Source: Siniperca chuatsi
Lineage: Eukaryota > Chordata > Actinopteri > Centrarchiformes > Sinipercidae
Reading direction: 5' to 3'
Assembly: GCF_020085105.1 (NCBI RefSeq)
Contig: NC_058064.1
Span: 14,305,001 to 14,369,000 of the forward strand
DNA: 64,000 nt
The notes under the pieces: model-generated
Databases searched by the model: none
Told to the model about the DNA's origin: nothing
The model's input: only the letters and a program-made list of their open reading frames with translations
In this document: positions 1 to 12,304 of the stretch, one piece after another
Layout: every line of letters begins with the position of its first letter
Numbering within the stretch: the first letter of the stretch is position 1
Translations under genes and position numbers: made by a program

Positions 1-960
1 CACACATTACTCTACATGACCAATTACTTTACCCAACCAGGGACTTTATTTGATTATACTGGTTAGCCTTTCTCTCTTTTAAGGAAAATCTGGTGATTCA
101 ATTACATTATTCATTTTTCCAAGGTAAATCTGTTGTTGTACCTTTTGGAGGAGGAGAGGGAGAAATAGAGATCAAGCAAAGCAACATCTAACAGAAAGTA
201 CTGTTATGGTGTCTATCCTGGGCTTTCTGAGGACAGTTCCAACCATGACTCTTAAGGCACCTGTCCCTGATCCAAGTTTATGTAATTTATTTTGGCAAAT
301 GACATCAAAGTTTTTTATTTCACTTGTTTATGTCTGAATTTGAAACAATAAAAGAAAATGGGAAAGCCACACGCTCATAACTCAGATTTTTCCTATAAAC
401 CTAAATGCTGTTCAATAAGATACAAAGGATTATGGGTATAAGGAATGGCATGTAAGAAAAGATAAGGGCAGGACTGATGCTCATATTGACCTATTTCTTA
501 ACCTGTTCTTAACTGGTATGAACAGCAGAGAACAAACAGACAAGACGATCAAGCTGAGTAAAAGTTGCAGGAATTTGAATGGAGTTTGGTTTCAGTCTGC
601 CAATAAAGATCGACATATTGGCAAACCGCCTTCTTCAGGATAAGATACACTCAATGAACAGTTACCTGACTGGCATTGAAACTATCTACGACAGGTGTTA
701 AAAATTAGGGCAATCAACTTGAGAGGCCACTCCAAGCAAGGCCTGAAAAAACGTGTCTATATAATCAAGAAGCTTAGTTTTTTCTAAATTTTGATACAAG
801 AAAAATGTCTTTTACGACTGTTTGGCCTGATTGACTTGTGTAAATTTCAAATAATAAAATACTAAGTTCAAACTTGCTGTATGTTTTACGCCCTAAACTG
901 GGGAAACCACACTCTACCCTAATTCCCCTAATCCCTCAAATACACACACAATATTTTAAC
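1..960. other. intergenic, nothing recognised
   Basis: I see no conserved protein motif, RNA gene or clear repeat here. The sequence is AT-rich and non-repetitive to the eye, and no frame is long or shows recognisable protein sequence. Confidence 0.5.
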
Positions 961-974
961 TCATCGTCGAGTCT

Positions 975-1310
975 GTTGTCTGTTTTATGTTTCTGGCCAC
1001 CCAACGAAAGTAAGTCCAATATTCACTCTCTTTTTCGCTCTCTCCTCTCTTCACCGACTCCTTAGGCAGAATATCTGACTCTTTAGCTGCTAAATGCTCC
1101 ACTATGTTTACGAGCTAACAGCTAATTCTATCTGCCTGTTATTTGATACTGACCGGGTAGCATACAGTGTGTTTATCAGCGCTTTTTCACTGAAGTCTGC
1201 GTCTGGAAATGATGCTGTTGAGAGCTGTGGGCTGTAAAACCAAAACAATGAGCCGAAAGATGCTAAAAGCGCCGTAGAGCTGAGGGGAACTGCAGAGTCG
1301 GGTGAGGGTT
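975..1310 (+). repeat. dispersed repeat family B, copy 1
   Basis: This segment shares a long collinear run of words with segments near 10.4, 18.7, 22.6 and 24.4 kb. Shared words include the phrase around AGTCCAATATTCACTCTC, then GCTGCTAAATGCTCCACTATG, then a stretch ending in CAATGAGC(C/T)GAAAGATGCTAAAA and CTGCAGAGT(C/T)GGGTGA. No protein is encoded in any copy. The family looks like a non-autonomous element; I do not see convincing terminal inverted repeats, so its class is undecided. Seen directly: the repetition. Inferred: mobile origin. Confidence 0.7.
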
Positions 1311-2608
1311 AAGGTAAGGGCCGCAGCACAGTAAAATATATCCCATTCTTCTTCGCATATTGTTTAAACCTTTTTATACTTCTCTTTGAGGAAAAAATAT
1401 AATTTTTGTAGTGATTTTGTTTGTTGTTGTTTTTTCTTGTGTTTGTTCATCACTTCACAATCCACTGTATATCTTGTGGTATGCATGTGATGATTAAATA
1501 TCCTTGAGTGGACTGACAGAGTTTCAGTGTCTTCCTCTGGAATGCATAAATGACACATGATTGTGTTTTCTGTTGCATGGATGATAGTGGCCGCTTTCTT
1601 TGTAACCACATTGTGGTCTTTGATATTTCTATTCATTGTATGTTTGGGTGATTTATGTTGCCTGTTTTTTGGTTGTGCAGCTTCATGCTCTGCCAGCAGC
1701 ACCTGTTTTGTTTCCATGTGTGGCTGTCTCTGTCAGTATGCACCTCTCCAAAACCAAGGAGGAGCACACACTGAGCTTTCTGAAGAAGTCATGATTTGAC
1801 AGTCACATTAGTAATGCTGAAAAAATGTTTTTGCTTTTAATTTCCTTCTTGTGACTTTCTTACAAAACTCACGCCAGAAAATGTCCAAACAGCCAGTGCA
1901 ATCCAGCAAACAACTGGCAACAAAGCTTGCCAAGCTCCACATTGCTGTTATAAATCAGCTTCAGCATACATGTCCTGTGTGGATAATATCCCAACTGTCT
2001 CTGCAGCGGCTCCCCTGCCCCTGTTTTCTCTGCACAGAGTGTTGGTCGGCCTCCAACTAAAGCACAGGCCCCTTTTTACTGGCTCCCTTCACATTTCCAT
2101 CACTATCACTTCACCATTCAGATCTGCTGTGGGCCTCATTTCTCTCTGTCCCATCCAAGAGGTCAAAACGTGGTCATACAGTAATAATAGAAAAAAATGT
2201 GGGATGAAATGAAGGCAAATCATCGAAATATTGTGAAAACAAAGGGGAAATGGGGCCTCTTTTGATAACAAAAGGCCAGCTGAGCTTTATGTTTTTGCTT
2301 AAATTATAAAACAAAGAAATGATGTTGTTCCCCTTTTATAATAAAGCAGTCAAATTCTATTGGTTATTACATCAGCTTTATTGTACTGTAATTGGCATTA
2401 CTTCACTCTTTTTGAAGGTTTCCATAAGCCAACAAGGACTCACACAGGAAAGAAAAAAAGCCTAATTTTCTTCACCCATAGGTGACCCAGGTCTGATGTA
2501 TTTTCCGTGTTTAGCCTTTAATGTATAGATCACATATAGCTCATTATTGTTTCTGTAGAAACCCAGACATCAAGGCATGGCACAGTCATTTCCATTTAGT
2601 TCCATTGA

Positions 2609-2610
<2 letters not shown>
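1311..2610. other. intergenic, nothing recognised
   Basis: A 117-codon minus-strand frame (1364-1717) lies here, but it has low-complexity K/Q/H-rich composition, no domain that I recognise and no splice context. I treat it as chance. Confidence 0.45.
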
Positions 2611-2611
<1 letters not shown>

Positions 2612-2645
<34 letters not shown>

Positions 2646-2720
2646 TATATATATATATACACACATACATACATATATATATTATATATGTATACATATA
2701 TACATAAATATATATGTATA
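2612..2720. repeat. compound microsatellite (CT)n-(AT)n-(AC/AT)n
   Basis: About 30 bases of CT dinucleotide run directly into mixed AT and AC/AT repeats. Short frames predicted over it are artefacts of the repeat (runs of Ser-Leu and Tyr-Ile). Confidence 0.95.
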
Positions 2721-2731
2721 GTGTATATATG

Positions 2732-3226
2732 TAGTGTTGTAGAGTTTGATAAATGTAAAGTAACTAAATACATTTACTCAGGTACAGTACTTAAATTTTG
2801 AGGTACTTGTACTTTACTTATTATTATTTACATTTCCATTCTGCTGCCTTATAATTCTAATTCTACGAAATATTGTACTTTTTACTCCACTACATTTATT
2901 TGACGACTACTGTAGTTACAACTTGCGTTGCAGATTAAAATTGACACAAAATATATGATTCACTGATAGAATGTGTTTCATTTTTACAAATTAAACGACC
3001 CGAGAGTATATAAAGTAGTTAAAATGAGCTCAAACTAGAGCAGCTACAACATTGAAATGCTTCTTACACATTTATGCATCAGTAATAGTAATCTGATGAC
3101 ATCATATGTAATAATATAACACTGACAGCAAACACTGTATAATGAATATGTTTGATATTAGTACATTTAGCAGATAATACATTACATGTAATGGAGTAAA
3201 GGCTCTGGATAATTCTTCCACCACTG
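2732..3226. mobile_element. MITE of the CAGTGGTGG family, degraded copy
   Basis: The right end reads TTCCACCACTG and the left end is a decayed version of its complement (TAGTGTTGTAGAG for CAGTGGTGGAA). The interior has the hallmark words of this fish element: ACTCAGGTACAGTACTTAAAT, GTACTTTTTACTCCACTACAT, TATATAAAGTAGTTAAAAT and the stretch ending in GGAGTAAAGG near the right end. A better preserved copy lies at 62162-62616. No transposase is encoded. No target-site duplication survives. The hAT affiliation is an inference from the TIR. Confidence 0.8.
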
Positions 3227-5265
3227 GTAATAGATTATGTAACACACAATTCATGTGTTATATAAGTGTGGGTCCTGTAAAGTTGGTTTTATTATATTAT
3301 CTTCTTATGTAACAATATAATAAACAAATAAACTCCATCTACAGGCACCCTCATGCGACTCCAGCATTCTTCTGCAGTGATTAATCAGTTTTGACATTCA
3401 CCTGCTGCTGTTTGTTTATAGCAACTACATATGATACATTTTTCATTGTTGGGTGTGGAAGATATGAAGAGAGAACTCTGCTTACCAACTCAAGTTTACA
3501 ATTTAACATGGACATAACAGCACCACAATACAAATTAAACTGATCCAGATCTCCTTGTCTGGGTTATGTCTTGCAAAACAACAGATTAAAGAAACTGCAT
3601 ACTGTTGTCTTGTCAACATGCTGTACTTGTTTGGCAAGGATAGATTCATGTTATGCAGGCGTGATATTCACTCTGTGTGTGCACAACATACCCATCTCTT
3701 TATGTATATATGTGTATTTTTCTAAATAGTGAAAATCAGAAGAGCAACACACCCTCTAACATGTTTAATCCTATAATGGCCTCTTTCTGGGTACTAAAAA
3801 TGTTTGCTGCAGGCAATCTTTATAAGTGACAGAATAGATTTTTTTTTTACACTTTAGGCCTGCGTACAGAGTGTGCAGCCAGCATTAATGGACGAGTGGA
3901 AGTCGCGTGTGTTGCCTGCGGTTCAGACATGGACAGAGAGACGTACACCCCTCACATAAAACAGAGACGGGTCTAGGCACGACAGAGAGGGGGAGAGGGG
4001 AGGAGGGGAAGATGTGTGTGTGCTGGTGAGAGAGGTGATGTAAAAGCAGGCGTATAGGAGAAAAGTATAGATGATGAAAGGTGGAGTGAGGGGGGAAGGT
4101 TTTTCATCAGTTGCCTGGCAATTAAAGTTTTTATTTTACCATATAAGCCTAAGAAGTCTGTCAGTCTGGTAGATGACTTTAATATCAATACCTAATAAAA
4201 CAATTAAAGTAATATTCCCTTCCATCCCTTCCTCCTCACTGCGAGTCAAAACTGCATTTGCACAGCGCCTAAAAATGTAACTAAAATGTAAATACAGCAA
4301 AAAAAAGTAATACGAGCTAGAAAGAGACAGATGAGAAGTAGTTACTCAGATGTAGATGCTCAGAATTACTGCAGCATTAAGTGTAACCACCTCAATATGT
4401 TTCTTATACTCTTCATCCTCGTTTTCTCATCCTCTGTTCCCTTCCCTCCTTTCCTCCTCTCATCATGTCTAAACCCACAGACCGTCAGCACCAGCTGGCT
4501 GGCAGGATCAGTTACAGATGACTTCAGGTAAATGTATTCTGCAAAGAACCATATTAAGTGTGGTCAGGTCCCCACGTCTCTCTGTCCCTTTGTGTGTTCT
4601 GAGTGAGAAGTAATTGGTTTTGCAAATGTCCAGCGTCAGGATGAAATATGTAGGCTAGTTGTAAGCATGTCCATGTTTAGCTTTAGGTACCGGATCTAAA
4701 AAAGTGTAGCACGCTCTGTAGCTTGAGTTGTTAGGCAAAGATCACTGCAAGACATGGTGGCAGAAAGACAGAATAGTTGCCTAACTTAAATGATAAGGCT
4801 GGTGTTATTCTATATTGTGCTTATTATCAACAAATGCCATGACACTACCAAAATGAACAATGCATTAGTCTGTATCTCAATAGGTTCTGACTTTCCTACA
4901 CTGTGGACCAAGTCCATTGGTTCATACTGAAGATGTAAATCTTTAAAAACAGGTCATAAATAGATCATTTTAAATAAAAAAAAGGCTCAGTAATTTCCTA
5001 AAACAGCTGGGCACTGTAGTTTTTAGCAAATGTTACTCAAACACGAGTAAATAGTGCATTTGCTGAGGATTATTACACATTTAGTGCCTCAGAGAGTATA
5101 TACGACTAGAAAAAGATGGTTGTGGAACTCAAAATAAACTACAGTGCCTTCATTGTAATGAAGGAATCATGTCACCCGGTGTGTCTCACTAATGTGTTTT
5201 TAATAGTTTTTGGACAACAATGAAACTAATGACACAGAGGAATAAGAAATATCAGGCTTTGGCCA
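3227..5265. other. intergenic with part of a low-copy repeat
   Basis: No gene is supported. The stretch around 4960-5080 (AGTAATTTCCTAAA...CAAATGTTACTCAAACACGAGTAAATAGTGCATTTG) reappears in reverse orientation near 27040-27110, so at least this part is a dispersed repeat. The rest looks single-copy within the window. Confidence 0.4.
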
Positions 5266-5269
5266 CACA

Positions 5270-5364
5270 AGCAATACTTGTTAGTGTCATGGTGCCTCTC
5301 CCTCTTTCCTACTGTTTTCAGCTGTTCTTCCCTCCCTTGTGTTTCTTGTCATTCCCCTGTCTGT

Positions 5365-5414
<50 letters not shown>

Positions 5415-5835
5415 TGTGTGTCTGAGGGTGGCGCTCCAATGATCCTCCTTCTGCTGCAATCACCTGCACACCTGTATCCCATCCACTAATCAAGACTCTG
5501 CAGTATATCAACCCCAGCTCTTCACTCCTGTCTTCACCAGATCATTTTGTTTACTTATGTGGTACAAACACTACTGACAAGACTCAGTTTCTAGTTTTTG
5601 AAGATTCCTCATGTTGCCTTTTGCTCGTACCTGACATTGTTTTCTCCTGTGCTTCAGGTTCATTCCTTCCTGGTTCTCGCCTGTCGCCTGCCTAGCTCAT
5701 TCTGCCTGCCCTGCTCCACGGTGAATCTCTGGATCTACGCACTTAGTTTCTACATTCATAATTTCTAAATAAAAACTACTGTGAACTTTTTACAGCCGCT
5801 GTCCGAGTTCTGCTTTTGGGTTCAGTAGATTACCA
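5270..5835 (+). repeat. dispersed repeat ending in CCGAGTTCTGCTTTTGGGTTC
   Basis: The right edge (GTCCGAGTTCTGCTTTTGGG) resembles the reverse complement of the left edge of the 12305-12750 segment (GACCCAAATGCAGGACTCT), as if both belong to one class of repeat in opposite orientation. An A-rich AATAAA-containing stretch lies just inside this end, as in retroposed sequences. The interior carries a (CT)n-(GT)n microsatellite. Class unknown. Confidence 0.4.
5367..5421. repeat. (CT)n-(GT)n microsatellite
   Basis: About 30 bases of CT are followed directly by about 24 bases of GT. Confidence 0.95.
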
Positions 5836-6322
5836 AATTCTAGCAGTTAGTAGGATGAATTCATTACTGGTTTTGCTTTTTTTTTATAGGATTTGTTGAC
5901 AACAAGAAAAATACAGAATATCACCAGACTAATCCTTTAACTCTAGTGGATGCACACATACAATTCATAGAACACTTCCCCTACTTTCAAGGCTGTTCTG
6001 TTCTCTTCTACATCAGAAACAGTGTAGCCAGGACAAAAGGACAAAGGCTCTGGGTGAAACCCTCTGGCATTCCACCTTGTAGATTATTTGATCAAGGAGC
6101 CACGGATGGATACAACAACAAATGACAGGCCTTGTCCAAAGTGGCTTCCTCAGCTCACCTCTTCTTTGTCATTATCTGGACTGAAATAAGTTAATTTCAT
6201 AATTCATTTCAAAATCAGATTTATGTTTTTATGCAAAAGTTGTAATCTTGAATATCTCTTTATTGATTTTACAAAGTTTCTGTGGGTGTGGCTCTTTTCT
6301 CTGTCTGTTTAGGCTTCGTAGC

Positions 6323-6357
6323 TTTAGCTGTTTGTGCAGTCAGCACAAACAGCTAAA
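6323..6357. repeat. perfect 15-bp inverted repeat, 5-nt loop
   Basis: TTTAGCTGTTTGTGC (6323-6337) is followed by a five-base spacer and its exact reverse complement (6343-6357). Confidence 0.9.
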
Positions 6358-6370
6358 CTGATTTTGTTAG

Positions 6371-6406
6371 TACCAAGTTCCAGGAAAGTACCAAGTTCCA
6401 GGAAAG
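6371..6406. repeat. 18-bp tandem duplication, each unit with a STAT-type palindrome
   Basis: TACCAAGTTCCAGGAAAG occurs twice head to tail. Each unit holds TTCCAGGAA (6378-6386 and 6396-6404), which fits the STAT dimer consensus TTCNNNGAA. Regulatory function is only a possibility. Confidence 0.85.
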
Positions 6407-7371
6407 ACCAACCTAGCAGCTGAATTTCAAAGCCTTATGATATGGGTAAACGCATAATTACTGAAGCTTCAAATTATAATAAAGAAGGAAGATAAATGAG
6501 CACAGATAAGGAAGAATTCAAAGAGGAGTGTTTTCTTTACCCGATGACCTCACCACAGAGGCAAAGAGGGCAAAGATCTGTGTCTGTGTGTGTTTCTGCG
6601 CGTATGACTCGTACAGTTTCGGTGACATAATTTATCAAACAGGACTCACTGCTTCCTCAGACTGCAGGACTCAGCTGAATACTGAAGGCTACAGACGGTA
6701 AACTTATGACTTGCTCGAGTGTGTGTGTGTGTGTGTGTGTATTTATTTCAGCTGTGTTCTAGCAAACAAAGCTTAGGGCTTCCTTGGACTCTAGCAATAA
6801 ACAATGTCTTGTACATTTGTGTGCATTGTTGTTGTTTTTTTTACCTTTTTAAATACAATCAGTCACATGATCCATGGGTAAGATTTGTCCAATAAATAAA
6901 ACAATCTACAAAGCTATATTTTCAATATACGTACACAGTACACTGTGGGGTGTAAAAAAGGTGCAATTACCAAGAATCTATTATCATACTAAATTATCTG
7001 TGGGTGTGTTAAAGGCTGGTGACAGTCATGGCCAATCATATTGGCGCCTCTGATCACTTTTAACAGTAGTGCTCTCCCCACCCTGAAGGTGTGGTAATGG
7101 TGGAGTTATTGTGTGAGTTACATATGCAAATATACAGTACATCAGCACATTTGTACTGTACAATTATAAAATATTTGCAGTTGTAAATAACAATGTGGTA
7201 CATTAATAATATAAAAGTAATAACAGGGTAGTGTTTTCCAGGTTATTTTTTTACTTTTTTTCTAACTTCAGTAATTACGAAGACTGCATTGAATTACATA
7301 TACATACTTATATATGTGACTCGTGGCAACAATAATTTCACTACTGCCACATTTGAAATGAAACAAGATTG

Positions 7372-7880
7372 AGAGTCTACAGCCATGCTAGTGGCTCTTA
7401 GGCATAGTGGTGCTTTGAGGTATACGCTAACATCAGCATGCTAACATGCTCACAATGCTGATGTCTAGCAGGTAGGTGAGTGTGTTAGCATGCTACCAAT
7501 TGCTAATTAGCAGTAAACACACACAAAGTATAGCTGGGGCTGATGGGAATATCCTTAGTTTTGCAGGTATTTGGTCATAAAACCAAAGTACGGGACAAAC
7601 AGAAATGTTGACCGTGTTGTTGTCAGGGGATTCAAGTTTTTACAAATCATCCTCTGGGGACCATGAATGTCTGTATCAACTTTTATGGCAATTAATCCAA
7701 TACTTGTCCAGACATTTCACTCTGAACCAAAAATGTCAGTCAGGATAACCGAAGTCATTAGAATTTATTCTCTAGGAACTTGAATATCCGTAGCAAATTT
7801 TATAGCAATCCATCGGATAGTTATCAGGATATTTCAGTCTGAACCAAAGAGACATTGGCATCCCTAGATGCTCGCTATCT
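7372..7880 (+). mobile_element. MITE-like family A, copy 1
   Basis: The copy opens with AGCCATGCTAGTGGCTCTTAGG and closes with a decayed inverted counterpart. In between are TAACATCAGCATGCTAACATG, TTTGCAGGTATTTGGTCATAAA, two runs of ATGAATGTCTGTA.C/GAATATCCGTAGC and two runs of the type GCAATCCATC.GATAGTT. The same order recurs at 14.9-15.4 kb and, reversed, at 30.4-30.7 and 32.2-32.4 kb. No protein is encoded. Class unproven; imperfect TIRs suggest a DNA transposon derivative. Confidence 0.75.
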
Positions 7881-10370
7881 CTTAAGCCTTTACATGGCTG
7901 CATTAACTGACAATTCCCATAATTATAATTGTGAAAGTTGCAGATATTATATAACAAACTCTTAAAATAATACGACAATCACCTAAACAGTTCTCTGAAC
8001 AGCCATGACTCTGCTCTACTACATCATGTTGTTCCTCCCACTGTCGTACATGCTGAGTCACTGCATTACCAAAGGAAAAAACCCACAGCACAGAAAAAGT
8101 TGCACTTCACGCTATACGCCTGCAGGAAAATAAACCCTAAATGATTAGTTAAAAAACTTATGTGCAGATAAAACAAAAGTGTTTATCTACAGACCTCCCT
8201 GGGGATAACACGGTAGAAAAAACCTGAACGGGGCGCTTTTCTCAGCTCTGCTTTGATTACAGTGTAAACATGAATTACTTCACGTTTGTGTATTTTGCAA
8301 CATGAACCGCCTCTTCAAAAGACCTGTGCTGCAATCAGTTGGACAAAAATTCATGTGCAGGATTTCCCAAACTAATTTTAGTTTCAAAACAGCTGGAACC
8401 ACAACAGTGGAAAGGTGAACCATATATACGAATTTATAGAATTTCCTCTTCTTGTTTACCTAAATGCAGAGTGTGGCAGGCCACCCTGGCTGCAGAATAC
8501 AGTGTGAAGTGTGAACTCACTCTCCTGGGAAAGGCTGCTGCATATTCGTGCCGTTTGTGTGAGGCTCTGAGCCTGTTTGTGTGTGTGTACAACCTGTCAT
8601 CAGCGCTGATGAGTAACTGAGTAAGCCTGATCACATGCCACATCTCAAACAACCCTGCATGTATTAGTGTGTACATGTGTGAGACGCCATTCATTCTGAC
8701 TGAGTAACTCTGGTAGAAACCAAACAATGCAGCCCTGCTCACACCCTATTAAGCTGTCAAGGTGCAACCATTGAACTTACCCTATAATCTTCACCATAAT
8801 TGGAGTGGAGTTTTTTTTTTTTTTTTTTTTTTTACAGTAATTGGTGTGCTGCTAACACTCACAGAAACACACACGTACGTAGCACACACAGTAAGCAAAC
8901 AGTATAAACTATTTACATATTGACACATGAAGTAAAAATACACATACTCACACACACACGCACCAATGTACGCAAATGACACAATGCCATCCACCAAATA
9001 TACCCACGTGTTGCTGTTCTTTCCTGTGACCTCAGTTGTGAGTTCACTCTTCCCCTCACACATATGGAGCCCTGGCATCGTCTCAGCTCTCCGTTGCTGC
9101 CCTGCTACTATCAGCACATTTTTAATTGCCTGGCTTTAGAATATAACAGCCTCTGTGATGACAGCACGCTTGTTTATTTTTATATGCAACCATAAAGGCC
9201 CCAATAGCCCGGGACGTATATGTGATGTTTTTCTCCCCAGACCATTTTTATTTTTAGCTGTGCGCAAACAGAGTGTAGATTGGAGTAACTAAATTTTCCT
9301 GTGGAAAGTGTCTGTAAAAGGCAGGGGAAATCTTTGATGATCTTTATATTGTGGTGAACCTGACCTCTGATCATTTACGCGATTTCATTGGGCTGAAGTA
9401 ACTGAATAAAGGTTAATGTACTCTCACTGTCGGGTTTTTGAGTTCCTGTTTGGCTTGAATAAACAGAATACACCACAATATTGTGAATATTACCATGGAA
9501 GCAGAGCCGAGTGAGACAAATGGGATGAGATGAATGAACGCATCAGTCTCACAGTATCCCAAAATCACGAAATATAAAAATAAAAAATTGAGAGAAAAAA
9601 AAGGTGGAAAGGGTAAGAGAACTCAGAAATTGATAGAGATGGTTTTAATATCAAAGTAATGACAATACAGGATCACAAATCTTAGCTAGACATAAGGCAA
9701 GCTTAGCATGATGAGAGTGTGTCCTAACTGTAGGTTTCAGTTACAACAATGTGCTGGTAATAGCCTGAATACATACTGCATGTGGGCAGTCTTCTCATCA
9801 CAAGACATCAGAGTAACTTGTGATTAACCAACTGCACCCTCCTCATTACTACTGTATAACGACAACCTGGTCATGCAAGCTCTCCAGAGTTTTAAGCAGA
9901 GTCTCATTAGAGTCATAAAAGGTATAAAGGCAGGGCTGCGCCCTCTTTTGTTTCCATTGTCACAAATTAATTGGTGGATCTTTCCGTGTTTCATAATGGA
10001 ACTTAACAAGCTGCCAAATTGTTTTGCAAAAGAATCTCAATGCCCTGTCTGGCACAACTAGATAAACCTGCAATTGTACGGTGTGGAGTAATGTTACTGA
10101 ACAAACATAGCAACAAAAGCTGGTCATCATGGCCGTGTTTAGATGCAAATAGTGTCTAGATATATAAGACCAGGACAGAATGAGAGATATACCTCTTGTG
10201 TAACCACTTGCTATATGTTATGAGTAAAAGATAATAACCTGATACAGTACACATATACGTTATATATTTCTACTTGTTTTCCTAAGTCTTGCCACAATGA
10301 TTGTGTTCCAACTTTCATTACTGTAGGCCATAAAGTACCTCATGTTTACAGGTAGCACTACAAAGACAAA
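7881..10370. other. intergenic
   Basis: No gene is supported. There is a run of about 25 T at 8813-8834. Several short frames on both strands overlap each other without recognisable motifs. Confidence 0.45.
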
Positions 10371-10374
10371 GTTA

Positions 10375-10640
10375 GCTACAAGCAGGTGAACATAGTGGAG
10401 CATTTAGCATCTAGAGCAAGATATTTACCTCAGGAGATGATGGAGACCAAAAAAAGTGTGAGAGAGTGAATTTTGGACTTACATTCATCAGGTGCCTAGA
10501 AACACAACTTCTAATGACAGCTAATGTTGCTCTGTTCATGCTGGATATGTGAAGAAGCAACTGTTTGCTAACAAGTTCGCCATATCAACTTAAAAGGTGA
10601 TAATATTTCAGTGTTGTGTTTACAGTGTCCAAGTGGCCAA
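10375..10640 (-). repeat. dispersed repeat family B, copy 2 (reverse)
   Basis: Reverse-orientation copy: CATAGTGGAGCATTTAGCATCTAG, GGACTTACATTCATCAGGTG, CTAATGTTGCTCTGT and AAAAGGTGATAATAT appear in the order expected from the forward copies at 18.6 and 23.9 kb. Confidence 0.7.
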
Positions 10641-11584
10641 AAAATTTTGTCATGCAAGTTTAAAGTTAAAAGTAAAAAAAGCAAACATTAATTAGTTGAC
10701 AGGACACAGTCTGGTCTCCCGCATGAAAGTCAGACATGCTAAACACCCAAACTTCACACCATTACTTTTTGCTTTATTACATAAAGGGCACCCAAGAGGT
10801 GTGTACAGCAGAGGGTGTGTTACATCAGCTGATGGCCTTGAGAGGGCATTGCTGAAATATGAAAACAAGCTGTCACACCTTTTCCGACAAAAAAAATGCT
10901 TCATGAATTACACTCGCCATGCAGTGGGTCTTGTCTGTCACGTTGGCCCTTTCACTTGGCAATTGTTTTTCTTTCATTTCCTTGATACCCATCCCTTTCC
11001 CTCCCTCTCAAGATATCAAAGGTTTTCATCTAGAAAAGTCCCTGGGCCCAGCCCAAAAAAAAAAATCACTCTTCTCTTAATCATCATACAAAAATGCTGC
11101 GTCATCCTAATTTGTGTGACTGTTTGCCTGCACAGGAATTTACCCTTATTCCTTCTGAATCAATGTCACAAAAATGTTTTTTGAGCAGACAATCATGCGT
11201 ATGCATAAGAGATAGTTTCCCCACAACACAGTTGATACGCATCCACACCACAAGTTCAAGAAGTATCAATGATGTTTGTTAACTCTGAAAAGGTCCCTTG
11301 GCAACAGCATCAGCATTATGACAATCAGAGATTCATTGTAAGAACTCATCTAGTAACTCGTGTTCATGCTGCACCAGGCCAAGAACTGTAGCCAAAGGGT
11401 AATGTGAGCAAAGTTCACCCTGCTCTTGTTTCTAGCTTGTCATTGCGGTATGTAAACACCTCAAGCTCTGAGGTCATCTTTGACCATTATCTTGCAATGC
11501 ATGTGTTTACAAGTACAGTATACACACTATAGAATGTAACCCGTTCAACTTCTTATGCTGTCAGTGTACATTCAGTCATCCCTC
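10641..11584. other. intergenic with one arm of a 1.3-kb-spaced direct repeat
   Basis: Positions 10809-10840 are identical over 32 bases to 12086-12117, with looser similarity on both sides. A 162-codon plus-strand frame (10696-11184) shows no known motif, lacks a good start and includes poly-Lys from an A-run, so I do not call it a gene. Confidence 0.5.
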
Positions 11585-11820
11585 TCAACCCAACCGGCAG
11601 CAGTAGATGGCCGCCCACCCTGAGTCTGGTTCTGCTCGAGGTTTCTGCCTCTTAAAGGAAGTTTTTCCTTGTCACTGTCGCCAAGTGCTTGCTCATGGTG
11701 GGATTTGTTGGGTCTCTGTAAATAATATACGAGTACGGTCTAGCTCTATAGGAAAAGTGCAATGAGATAACTTCTGTTATGAATTGGTGCTATATAAATA
11801 AAATGAACCTCAAGCACCTT
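11585..11820 (+). mobile_element. non-LTR retrotransposon 3' tail
   Basis: The segment has TAGATGGCCGCCCACCCTGA, TCTGGTTCTGCTCGAGGTTT, AAAGGAAGTTTTTCCTTGTC and ends in GGTGCTATATAAATAAAAT. I recognise this as a very common 3' end in perch-like fish genomes, usually assigned to an L2-like LINE. The AT-rich microsatellite-like terminus fits target-primed insertion. The assignment to family rests on memory, not on encoded protein. Confidence 0.65.
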
Positions 11821-12300
11821 GTGTACATACACACAGTGTGGATCTTCAAATGTTATGACAGAAACGGGATATATGCTGGGGAACAAAAACACAATAAATT
11901 ATATGCAGTACAAAGTGAAGTTATGTTCAAAGATGGCCAGTAGCCGGTATGACCAGCTGCAATAATCTCAACACAAATGCCATTAGTGAAAACAGAACTG
12001 GTAAGATGGCCATGTCATACCTGTAGAAATTAAACCTGATCAGAACTGCTGCCATCCAAAAGGTGTGAGCCTCCCAGAGGCTTGTCAGAGGGTGTGTTAC
12101 ATCAGCTGATGGCCTTGCGCATTCCGAGCACTAGTTTCTTGTCTGCCCCACTACACCTGTCCTTTAGCAAAGTTAGTTTTCTTTTTATTTCCTTTGGTAT
12201 CAATCCTTTTTAGATAAACTTGCATGTTATGTGTTCTAGTAAATGTTTCTATGATAAGGTATCATGCTGTGATAATGTTGGTGTTAGTCAAGGTGAATTG
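11821..12300. other. intergenic with the second arm of the 32-bp direct repeat
   Basis: The arm at 12086-12117 matches 10809-10840. No gene is seen. Confidence 0.5.
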
Positions 12301-12304
12301 CCAC

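Larger units (their letters stand above)
5840..7370. other. intergenic
   Basis: No gene is seen. It contains a perfect 15-bp hairpin at 6323-6357, a tandem duplication at 6371-6406 and a GT microsatellite at about 6720-6742. Confidence 0.45.

Noticed and set aside
1364..1717. 117-codon minus-strand frame
   Set aside because: Lys/Gln/His-rich, no motif, no splice signals, overlapped by an equally long frame on the other strand.
10696..11184. 162-codon plus-strand frame
   Set aside because: Longest left-side frame, but no known domain. It runs through part of the 32-bp direct repeat and an A-run encoding Lys, and there is no initiation context.
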